Shown here piece by piece: positions 1 to 6,140 of a DNA stretch of 19,657 nt. The stretch lies in NCBI GenBank assembly GCA_949127925.1, contig CASBQX010000378.1, positions 1-19,657 of the forward strand, in the 5' to 3' direction. The position numbers and the translations under genes were made by a program. Each line of letters begins with the position of its first letter. Position 1 is the stretch's first letter. The stretch comes from Synechococcales cyanobacterium PMM_0002. Lineage in GTDB: Bacteria > Cyanobacteriota > Cyanobacteriia > Elainellales > Elainellaceae. Under the pieces are notes generated by a model. It searched no databases. It was given only the letters and a program-made list of their open reading frames with translations, and had not been told where the DNA came from.

Positions 1-707
1 TGCAGCACATAGGAGTCTTCGGCGCGGGTAAATTTCAAGCCGTTGTAGAAGCCGCGATTGACCAAATCGACAAAGTTGCCAGCCGTCACCGGAGCACTAT
101 AGCCATCGACCACGAGGGTCAAATTGCCTTGCTCAGTTTCGACGGCGATCGTGGCTCTTCCTTTGAGCTGGGGCAGATTGCTGTACTCTTCAGGCACTGC
201 AAACGGGAATTTTTCTACCATCAATTCTTCTAACTGCCCAACCATCTCTAGCATTTCTGCCCGTTTTGGCCATAGAGCCGCGCGGTTTTGCTCTTCTACA
301 TAGGTACGCATCTGGCTAATACCCATCTGCAATTGGGTAATAATCAGTCCGGCTTCTTCTTTGCGATCGCTGGTTACTGATGCCAATAGGTCTGCCTGCT
401 TTGCGGTCAAAATCCGCTCGGCTTGGGTCAAATTGGGATTAATCATCGTCAGCCGATTGCGGCTTAAACGCAGCGGCGTAGAAATTTCTTCTAGGGTAGT
501 TTGCAGTTTGCGGACAGCCGGGTTTTTGATGGGTAAAGCGTAGCGCAGAATGGCTCGACCATCGGTAATGGCGTTTCCGGCAGGCAATGCCTGAGCAGCA
601 GGCAGCCAAACTGCCGCATTGATCCCCAGCGTCAGAGTGGTCAGCAGCAGAGTTAAAACTCCGGCTCGAAACCAGGATTTAAAGCGCTTTTGAAGAGCAT
701 TAATCAT
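1..707 (-). CDS. Thylakoid-lumen cyclophilin-type peptidylprolyl isomerase, CYP38/TLP40-like (3' end outside window)
   Basis: The frame opens with ATG at 707 and runs off the left edge, giving 235 residues. Residues 1-41 form a signal peptide: a basic start (KRFKSWFR), a hydrophobic core and a likely cleavage after AQA. This points to export to the thylakoid lumen or periplasm. Residues about 50-170 are helical and charged, as in the regulatory helical domain of plant CYP38/TLP40. From about residue 185 a cyclophilin fold begins (ATIAVETEQGNLTLVVDGY, then APVTAGNFVDLVNRGFYNGL), which closely follows the CYP38 pattern. CYP38 supports photosystem II assembly in plants, and a similar role here is inference. 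The active-site half of the cyclophilin domain lies outside the window, so catalytic competence cannot be judged. A nearby ATG at 700 is out of frame with this reading. Confidence 0.85.
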   Translation of the reverse strand, partial: MINALQKRFKSWFRAGVLTLLLTTLTLGINAAVWLPAAQALPAGNAITDGRAILRYALPIKNPAVRKLQTTLEEISTPLRLSRNRLTMINPNLTQAERILTAKQADLLASVTSDRKEEAGLIITQLQMGISQMRTYVEEQNRAALWPKRAEMLEMVGQLEELMVEKFPFAVPEEYSNLPQLKGRATIAVETEQGNLTLVVDGYSAPVTAGNFVDLVNRGFYNGLKFTRAEDSYVL

Positions 708-1249
708 AAGAAGTTACCGAAGTCGGGATTGAAGATTGGCTGGCGGTTAGAAGGATGAGCTGGAGGGAGTGAATTCCCCTGTCTAAATCTTGCCGTCTAA
801 TCTTGCCATCTCATCTTCCCATAGTAGGGGGATGGGGTTAAGGGCACGCAGGCTACAGGATTTTGCGACCGTTTCTTACGGGTAGGAATCCAAGCCAGAC
901 GTTTGGGCGTAGATCACCAGAAGAGCGGATCATTAGCGCTATTCAAAACCTAGGCAAAGTTGGGTAAACCCATGTATGCCGACAGTCCGTGAGCAAAGCG
1001 CACTAGGCTCACTGAGGATTACTGAAGTGCCCTGCGGCTTGCCTATCGCCTTCCTCTCTACCCGCGCTTGATCAAAACTTTGCCCATGCTCAGCGCTGCT
1101 TGCATCACCTTAGTTGGTATCGGAATTTCAATTCAGGCGGTTTTGCAGTTGCAAAGCCAGTAGTAAGGGATGGGAAAACAAATTAGCTAAAACAAAACCT
1201 GCCCCATCCTTCATCCTTCATCCTTCATCCTTCATCCTTCTCGCTAACC
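708..1249. other. Intergenic region between divergent genes; no gene seen
   Basis: About 540 bp separate the leftward cyclophilin gene from the rightward secreted-protein gene. The promoters of both should lie here. I see a weak 6-bp inverted repeat, GTGAGC at 989-994 with GCTCAC at 1007-1012, and the heptanucleotide tract just before 1250. No ORF with convincing protein character, tRNA or recognised riboswitch was found on either strand. Confidence 0.5.
1207..1240 (+). repeat. Heptanucleotide tandem repeat (TTCATCC units) just upstream of a start codon
   Basis: Four to five near-perfect head-to-tail copies of a 7-bp unit, TTCATCC, end about 10 bp before the ATG at 1250. Short tandem heptanucleotide repeats (STRRs) are a known class in cyanobacterial genomes. 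This copy occupies the place where a ribosome binding site would be, and no AGGAG-like motif is present. Copy number could vary by slippage and affect expression, which is inference. Confidence 0.8.
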
Positions 1250-1681
1250 ATGACCAAATCCCTTACCCTTGCCCTAGCTGGCACACTCAGCGCGATCGCC
1301 TTCACCCCCTACGCTGCTCTAGCACAGCTCCCGTCTAGCTTTGCGGACGATAGCGGCAGTCCCTTCTGTTTTATGCAAACCGGAGATGGACAGCTTTTAG
1401 ATTTGACTCAGCTTTGCGGCAGTGGCCGACCGTTGCCGACTCAAGCGATCGCCGCCCCCTCCGGCCTCAGCGATCCAAGCCTATTTCCCGACGATGGGCT
1501 TGGCTCCACGTCATTTGAGCGAGCCACTCGCGGCAACATCATTCGACCTGTGTCTAACGGCACACCCGCATTTCCGAGAAATTCCGGTGTTGGTTCGGGT
1601 AATAATTCGGGTAGCTTAGGGGGGAACGGTGCTTCACCATGTTTCATTTTTGATGCTCAGGGCCGCCCGTGCTCGCCCTAA
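1250..1681 (+). CDS. Small secreted cysteine-containing protein of unknown function
   Basis: The product has 143 residues. It begins with a clear Sec signal peptide: MTKS, a hydrophobic core and a cleavage site near AALA-Q at 22-26. The mature part has four cysteines in two short similar blocks. One is at residues 40-56 (FCFMQTGDGQLLDLTQLC) and one is at 131-141 (CFIFDAQGRPC). Both have an aromatic/hydrophobic segment, then a G-containing turn, between the cysteines, which suggests two small disulfide-closed loops. The middle is low-complexity and rich in Gly, Ser, Asn and Pro, typical of extracellular linkers. I recognise the first block as a recurrent pattern in small exported cyanobacterial proteins, but I know no function. 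The ATG at 1250 is chosen because the signal peptide begins there. Confidence 0.75.
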   Translation: MTKSLTLALAGTLSAIAFTPYAALAQLPSSFADDSGSPFCFMQTGDGQLLDLTQLCGSGRPLPTQAIAAPSGLSDPSLFPDDGLGSTSFERATRGNIIRPVSNGTPAFPRNSGVGSGNNSGSLGGNGASPCFIFDAQGRPCSP

Positions 1682-1761
1682 AGCAGCGCATCTACCACAA
1701 CGCGACCTGCACTACCCATTAGTGCGTTACCCGATGATGCAAAACCTTGAAACGGACGTGA

Positions 1762-3477
1762 ATGATGCCGATGCAGAAAAAACTATCTGTTTGGAAACAA
1801 CTAAAGCAGCAGCGGATTACCTGTGATCAGGCGCTTGATTTGCTCGTCAATCGACAGGGGATGGTTGACCTGCAACTGCTGGATGTAGAAGTCAGTACCC
1901 GATTTCAACGCAGTTTTAATGACAAAGGCGATGTGCCTCCGGTGGTGCCGCTGCTGCTCTGGCAAAATTGTTATTACTTGGGTAGCCCCACCGCCCTCTC
2001 GCCAGACCTCATCAAGCATTTGGGCGATCGCCTGAATACTGAAATTCAAATTATTCCAATTACCGAAAAAAGCTTTCATCAGTGGAGCCGCTTCAAAGGT
2101 CAAAGCACCGTCCGGCTCAATGGCACCCACGCGGTTCAGCCGCTGACTGGAGATTCTGAATCTGAAAATATTACTGAAATGGCCGAGCTGCACCTGTCTC
2201 AGGTAGACGGCCAAATTGAGCGGATTCGGACGCTGATTTCTAGTGCCTTGCGCAACCGTGCCAGCGACATTCACTTGGCTCCTTCAGTTGAAGGCTTGGC
2301 CGTGCGCTTTCGGATTGATGGCATTTTGCGGCATGTGACAACGCTACCGCCTGACATTAGCCGCAAGGTGATCGTGGCGCTCAAGGTGATGAGCGATATG
2401 GATATTGCCGACAGCCGCCGCCCACAAGATGGCAGAATTAGCGAAAAGTACGTGGCTGACCAGCAAGAGCAAGGGCTGGATTTGCGCGTGAGTACATTGC
2501 CCTGCATTAGCGGCACTAAGGGGGAACCCAGCGAAAAGGCGGTGCTGCGATTGCTGCGTCAGCAAAACTCCTTTACCACGATCGCTGGGTTGGGCTTTTC
2601 GACCCGCACGCGAGCCATCTATGAAGGGTGGTTGCGCGAACCGCAGGGAATGATTATTTTTACAGGCCCTACTGGATCGGGTAAAACCAGCACGCTGTAT
2701 ACCAGTTTGCAGGCGATCGCCACCGAATCGGTCAACATTGTCACGGTCGAAGACCCGGTGGAATATGTGCTGCCCGGTATCACCCAAACCCAAGTTCACG
2801 AAGCCGCTGGGATGACCTTCGCCGCCGGATTGCGCGCTATTTTGCGGCAAGACCCTGACATTATCATGGTGGGCGAAGTGCGCGATGCAGAAACGGCAGA
2901 AACGGCTATACGCGCTGCGTTGACCGGGCACTTGGTGCTCACGACCCTGCACACCAACGATGCGATCGGCGTCATTCCGCGACTGAAAGACATTGGTCCC
3001 GACCCAGGACTCGTCAGCGATGCGCTGCTGGGGATTGTGGCACAGCGCCTAGTCCGTCGCGTCTGTCCGCACTGCACCGAACCCTACACGCCCACCGCTG
3101 CCGACCTCAAACTGCTGGGGTTGCGGATGGACGAGGCCAATGCTCCAGGCTGGCGCAAAGGACGAGGCTGCCCTCAGTGCTTTAATTCGGGGTATTTGGG
3201 GCGAGAAGCGGTGATTGAGCTGCTAAATGTGGATGATACGGTGCGCCACATTATTTACGAAGGCACGGTCACTCAGCTGCGGCGCTATCTGCACGAGAGC
3301 CAGTTTGATTCGTTTCAGGTGGGGGCGATCGCCAAAGTCACGTCTGGGATCACCACCGTAGAAGAAGTGCGGCGGGTGTTGCCCCACAGCGCCTTCTACC
3401 GCAAACCAGTTGGCGAACTGCCTTCAACCGTTTCCAACGGCTCAACCGTTCCTAGCCAATTGCTGAAGCTGATGTAG
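1762..3477 (+). CDS. PilB/GspE/MshE-family assembly ATPase, orphan copy
   Basis: The 571-residue product is a hexameric secretion-superfamily ATPase, of the kind that powers type IV pilus or type II secretion assembly at the cytoplasmic membrane. A short N-terminal domain (residues about 20-110) resembles part of the MshEN/T2SSE_N region. The linker is followed by RASDIHL at about 166. The motor core has Walker A GPTGSGKTS (302-310), the Asp box VTVEDPVE (about 327-334), Walker B DPDIIMVGEVRD (364-375) and the His box LVLTTLHTND (391-400). Zinc-binding cysteine pairs are CPHC (435/438) and CPQC (470/473). All key motifs are intact. It is about 100 residues shorter than typical cyanobacterial PilB. 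No pilC, pilT or pilin gene adjoins it, so it looks like a paralogue acting with components encoded elsewhere. ATG 1762 follows an in-frame stop at 1759. Confidence 0.9.
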   Translation: MMPMQKKLSVWKQLKQQRITCDQALDLLVNRQGMVDLQLLDVEVSTRFQRSFNDKGDVPPVVPLLLWQNCYYLGSPTALSPDLIKHLGDRLNTEIQIIPITEKSFHQWSRFKGQSTVRLNGTHAVQPLTGDSESENITEMAELHLSQVDGQIERIRTLISSALRNRASDIHLAPSVEGLAVRFRIDGILRHVTTLPPDISRKVIVALKVMSDMDIADSRRPQDGRISEKYVADQQEQGLDLRVSTLPCISGTKGEPSEKAVLRLLRQQNSFTTIAGLGFSTRTRAIYEGWLREPQGMIIFTGPTGSGKTSTLYTSLQAIATESVNIVTVEDPVEYVLPGITQTQVHEAAGMTFAAGLRAILRQDPDIIMVGEVRDAETAETAIRAALTGHLVLTTLHTNDAIGVIPRLKDIGPDPGLVSDALLGIVAQRLVRRVCPHCTEPYTPTAADLKLLGLRMDEANAPGWRKGRGCPQCFNSGYLGREAVIELLNVDDTVRHIIYEGTVTQLRRYLHESQFDSFQVGAIAKVTSGITTVEEVRRVLPHSAFYRKPVGELPSTVSNGSTVPSQLLKLM

Positions 3478-3495
3478 GTCTGAGAGTTGCTAAGG

Positions 3496-3547
3496 GGATA
3501 GCGGGTGAAGATTGTGAACCCCAAGTGTTCATCGTCAGCCGCTATCC
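3496..3547 (+). terminator. Possible terminator hairpin after the PilB-like gene
   Basis: GGATAGCGG (3496-3504) pairs perfectly with CCGCTATCC (3539-3547). The pairing can continue outward with AAGG and CCTT across a bulge. The loop is long (34 nt) and only TTT follows, so it is a weak intrinsic terminator candidate, 18 bp downstream of the stop at 3477. Confidence 0.4.
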
Positions 3548-3615
3548 TCCTTTAGAAGTATTTTAGGTCGATCACCGCTGTGTTCGAGGTCAATCCAGAT
3601 AGACTGTTCCCTATA

Positions 3616-3641
3616 AATCAAAACTATAGGTAGTTTTGATT
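3616..3641. promoter_or_regulatory. Perfect 11-bp inverted repeat upstream of the YeaQ/YmgE-like gene
   Basis: AATCAAAACTA (3616-3626) and TAGTTTTGATT (3631-3641) are exact reverse complements separated by TAGG. The AT-rich palindrome lies 27 bp before the ATG at 3669. It is not followed by a T tract, so it is more like an operator or 5' UTR hairpin than a terminator. The binding protein is unknown. Confidence 0.5.
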
Positions 3642-3668
3642 CACTAGAGCCGAGATCTGGAGGACTAA

Positions 3669-3926
3669 ATGGATTTGCTCACTTGGTTGATCGTGGGGCT
3701 AATTGCAGGCTTGCTGTCCAGCGTTGTGGCGGGTGGGATTGGCTATGGCCTGCTGGGTGACATTGTGGTGGGGATTGTTGGATCGTTTGTTGGCAGCTGG
3801 CTGTTTAGCCAGTTGGGTCTAGCTACGCCCTTTGGCGGGCTGGCCGGCACCATTTTTGTGGCTTTTGTCGGAGCAGTAGTGCTGCTGTTTCTGCTTCACC
3901 TGTTACAGCGCAGCCGTCTAAATTAA
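3669..3926 (+). CDS. GlsB/YeaQ/YmgE family small membrane protein
   Basis: The product has 85 residues and is almost entirely hydrophobic, with three predicted membrane helices (about 4-22, 28-50 and 57-80) and a basic C-terminus (QRSRLN). The order GLIAGLL, then a Gly-rich turn, then GDIVVGIVGSFVGSWLF matches the transglycosylase-associated/YeaQ/YmgE family (PF04226). These proteins are commonly stress-linked, but their biochemical role is unclear. A good ribosome binding site (GGAGG) precedes the ATG by 6-7 nt. It is set off from the PilB-like gene by 190 bp with its own palindrome, so it probably has its own promoter. Confidence 0.85.
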   Translation: MDLLTWLIVGLIAGLLSSVVAGGIGYGLLGDIVVGIVGSFVGSWLFSQLGLATPFGGLAGTIFVAFVGAVVLLFLLHLLQRSRLN

Positions 3927-3991
3927 GGGCTACTTGAGCTGGGCATGATGCTGTGGGCAATGGATAGCAGTTAGGAAACGGCATCCCGATT

Positions 3992-4801
3992 TTACGGCAT
4001 GCCAATCACAACTCCCCAGAAGGATTTCTTAAACACCCCTTCGGTGACGTCCACGCGCATCTTTTTGCCCCAGCTGTAAACGTCAAAGGCAACTCGCCCG
4101 TTTTGGATCTGGAGATTGCCCAACAGTGCGACCCAATGATTGGGCAGGGGAACGGATAGTTCTGTTGAACTGGCGCTGCTTAATAACGCTTGAGCCGTAA
4201 TCAGGGGAAAGGCGACGCCTCCTAACTTAACGCTGTTGGCGGCATCTCGTAGCGCCAATAGATCGCCTTTTTTATACGTTTTGGTATGAATGATTTGGGG
4301 ATAGCCCAAAATCTCTTGCACCCAGCCTTTCATTTCCCAAGAAAAACTCATGCCGCTGATGTTGCGAATAACGCTAGGGGCGTCGGGATCGACCGGAAAT
4401 ATTAGGCTTTCGGCATCTCGCAGCGCACTCAGCACCATCCAATCGACTTCACCCATCTTGATCGGCTGGCGAGCCTGACGTAGCGCCGCTAGCGTCTCAA
4501 TCCGCTTGGTTTTGCCTTGCACGATCCCTTGCTCAAACAGCATGCGGCAAAGGTCTACATAGTGCCCTGGCTGCTTGCGCACTAGCTCAAACAAAATAGC
4601 AGTGGGGCCACAAAACGGCTGCTGTCCTTGGTTGACGCTGTAGGGATTTTGGACTCGTTGGCGCAGTTCGGCGGCGAGTGTTTTTTTGTTCAGCAATGGC
4701 CATACCTCTGCTGTAGAGGATTGCTCAAAGCTGGCGATCGCCTTCAAAGCTTGGTCGATAGCAGGAGAAGTGGGGAGGGGAGAACTGCCGGACGCTGTCA
4801 T
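3992..4801 (-). CDS. Possible papain-fold cysteine peptidase or peptidase-like protein
   Basis: The 269-residue protein has no signal peptide or membrane segment and is probably cytoplasmic. The visible pattern is NQGQQPFCGPTAILFELVR (Cys64 at the head of a helix), then NHWVALLG (His222) and FDVYSWG (Asp240). The order Gln-Cys, His, Asp with a CGPTA helix start is characteristic of papain-like and C39-like cysteine peptidases, where the Cys-His-Asp/Asn triad has this spacing order. The assignment rests on these motifs only. It could instead be a transglutaminase-like or inactive relative. The target is unknown. The gene is monocistronic. Its ATG sits inside the 12-bp palindrome CTGTCATGACAG (4795-4806), and I see no Shine-Dalgarno sequence. 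Confidence 0.7.
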   Translation of the reverse strand: MTASGSSPLPTSPAIDQALKAIASFEQSSTAEVWPLLNKKTLAAELRQRVQNPYSVNQGQQPFCGPTAILFELVRKQPGHYVDLCRMLFEQGIVQGKTKRIETLAALRQARQPIKMGEVDWMVLSALRDAESLIFPVDPDAPSVIRNISGMSFSWEMKGWVQEILGYPQIIHTKTYKKGDLLALRDAANSVKLGGVAFPLITAQALLSSASSTELSVPLPNHWVALLGNLQIQNGRVAFDVYSWGKKMRVDVTEGVFKKSFWGVVIGMP

Positions 4802-4942
4802 GACAGAGAGGGGGTAAGGAGGGATTCCTATAAAGAATCACTGCCTATTGCAGCAATTTCGGTCACGTCAATTCCTACTTGGACAGAAAATTATTCAATT
4901 TTACCAAAAAAATTTAGCCCTCCGATAGATGCGCTAAAGTAC

Positions 4943-5107
4943 ATGAAATCTGATACAAAGGATGAGGTATATTCACTTGAGAGTCTTTATCCCTCTTCCT
5001 CTGAAGATATATCTTCCTTTGAAGAGATAGATCAACTCTCAACTAAAAACCTCAGCAGCACTGTAATGCGTGGGAATAGTCAGCAGATTTGGTCATCTGA
5101 TTGCTAG
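4943..5107 (+). CDS. Doubtful 54-residue acidic ORF
   Basis: ATG 4943 to TAG 5107 encodes a 54-residue peptide rich in Ser, Glu and Asp. It starts MKSDTKDEVYSLESLYPSSS and ends GNSQQIWSSDC. The surrounding 4850-5110 stretch is clearly more AT-rich than its neighbours. The frame stays open upstream, beyond the ATG and into the antisense of the peptidase-like gene. There is no Shine-Dalgarno motif, no signal peptide and no family I recognise. The size and acidic leader-like N-terminus are reminiscent of small precursor peptides, but nothing decisive supports that. It may be a chance ORF or a decayed remnant. Confidence 0.25.
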   Translation: MKSDTKDEVYSLESLYPSSSEDISSFEEIDQLSTKNLSSTVMRGNSQQIWSSDC

Positions 5108-5179
5108 GTTGCTAGGTCTCTGTCATAGCTCTCGCAACAACTGCTAGAACGTCAACATATCGCACTCAAAAGGGCAAAT

Positions 5180-5314
5180 ATGCACAAGAAAGTAATTGGT
5201 CTACTCCTGGCTATGGGTGTTGCAGCCTCATTAGTTGCCTGTGGTGGTGGTACAACTCCAGCGGAATCCCCTGCTGATCCTGCGATGTCTCCTTCTCCCA
5301 CAACCACCCCTTAG
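5180..5314 (+). CDS. Small lipoprotein, 44 residues
   Basis: ATG 5180 to TAG 5314 encodes MHKK, a hydrophobic stretch (VIGLLLAMGVAASLVAC) and a tail of Gly, Thr, Pro, Ser and Ala. LVAC at residues 18-21 is a lipobox, so the mature product would be a lipid-anchored peptide of only 24 residues starting CGGG. An AGGG ribosome binding site precedes the ATG, and a strong intrinsic terminator lies 23 bp after the stop. Together these make it a convincing free-standing gene despite its size. Function is unknown. Short Pro/Ser/Thr-rich lipoproteins of this kind are frequent in cyanobacteria. Confidence 0.75.
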   Translation: MHKKVIGLLLAMGVAASLVACGGGTTPAESPADPAMSPSPTTTP

Positions 5315-5337
5315 TCGTTGTCAAATTAGGTCTAAGT

Positions 5338-5383
5338 GGTTAGTCCTGCATGTTCCAACAATGTGCAGGGCTAACCTTTTCTC
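5338..5383 (+). terminator. Strong intrinsic terminator of the small lipoprotein gene
   Basis: GGTTAGTCCTGCA (5338-5350) pairs with TGCAGGGCTAACC (5364-5376): 13 pairs including one G-U. The inner bases can extend the stem with wobble pairs. TTTTCTC follows directly. Confidence 0.85.
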
Positions 5384-5426
5384 TAGATAGAGTTTTAGAT
5401 TTGCTAATCTGCGGGTGAGTCAATTC

Positions 5427-6131
5427 ATGTTGCTCTTGCAATTTAGTACGTCTCCCTATTGCCGAAAAGCCCGACTGGCACTGGGATATAAGCATTTATC
5501 TTATACCGTTGAAAATTTGACCCCCGGCTTGCACGCGCTCAAGCTTCAGCCGCTGACGGGCACGACGACGGTGCCTGTGCTGTTGCCGCAACTGGCAGGG
5601 CAGCCTAAGGCGATCGCTGATTCTACTCATATTTTCGAATTTCTTGATACCTACCAACCTGACCCGCCGCTGTATCCAAGCGATCCCACGCTCCGGCTGG
5701 AAACGCAGATCTTGGAAGACTGGTTCGATGAAAGCATTGGCACCGCTACCCGGTTTGTTTACTACGACTACCGAGCCAAAGCTGGCAAGCAAATCGACCC
5801 GTCGTTGTTCAGTCAGGCCGTAATTCAAATTGTGCGCCGACAGTATGGGATCAACCCAGCGCGAGTCAAGCTGGCGGGCGATCGCCTCAGTCAAGCGCTA
5901 GCGTTTCTAGAGGGGCGATGGCTGCCAACATCGTTTTTGGTGGGCGATCGCCTCACCGCTGCCGACTTCACCGCCGCCGCGCTGCTGAGTCCGCTGGCTC
6001 TTTTACCCCACTACCTGCAATCTTACCCCTGGCTGTTTGAACACATTGCCCAGGTGCATGATCACTGTAATACCGCCTTGCCGCCTGGACTGGAACCGCC
6101 GCTGACAGCGCAACAGGACAGGCAGCTTTAA
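5427..6131 (+). CDS. Glutathione S-transferase family protein
   Basis: The 234-residue protein has a thioredoxin-fold N-terminal domain and an all-helical C-terminal domain. Near the N-terminus is STSPYCRKARLAL, with Ser/Cys at 9-12 in the active-site position. TVPVL supplies the cis-proline (Pro50), and IADSTHIFEFLD (Asp65-Ser66) is the site that contacts the gamma-glutamyl part of glutathione. VGDRLTAADFTAAALL near residue 175 is the conserved N-capping box of the C-terminal domain. It is expected to be a soluble cytosolic protein that conjugates or reduces with glutathione; the substrate cannot be inferred. I chose ATG 5427, with GGTGAG upstream, over the in-frame GTG at 5415. It is convergent with the following gene with only a 9-bp gap. 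Confidence 0.85.
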   Translation: MLLLQFSTSPYCRKARLALGYKHLSYTVENLTPGLHALKLQPLTGTTTVPVLLPQLAGQPKAIADSTHIFEFLDTYQPDPPLYPSDPTLRLETQILEDWFDESIGTATRFVYYDYRAKAGKQIDPSLFSQAVIQIVRRQYGINPARVKLAGDRLSQALAFLEGRWLPTSFLVGDRLTAADFTAAALLSPLALLPHYLQSYPWLFEHIAQVHDHCNTALPPGLEPPLTAQQDRQL

Positions 6132-6140
6132 GCACTAGAA

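Noticed and set aside
890..920. AATCCAAGCCAGACG, reminiscent of the end of a cobalamin riboswitch
   Set aside because: The rest of the riboswitch core is not found upstream, and the genes on either side are not cobalamin-related.
1114..1338. 74-residue ORF reading through the heptanucleotide tract
   Set aside because: Its HPSSFILHPSSFIL segment is only the repeat translated, and it overlaps the well-supported signal-peptide gene.
2344..2952. 202-residue minus-strand ORF inside the PilB-like gene
   Set aside because: It is antisense to intact ATPase motifs and shows no domain, start signal or hydrophobic pattern of its own.
4628..5107. 159-residue plus-strand ORF from 4628
   Set aside because: Its first part is antisense to the peptidase-like gene; only the last 54 residues could be a separate small gene.
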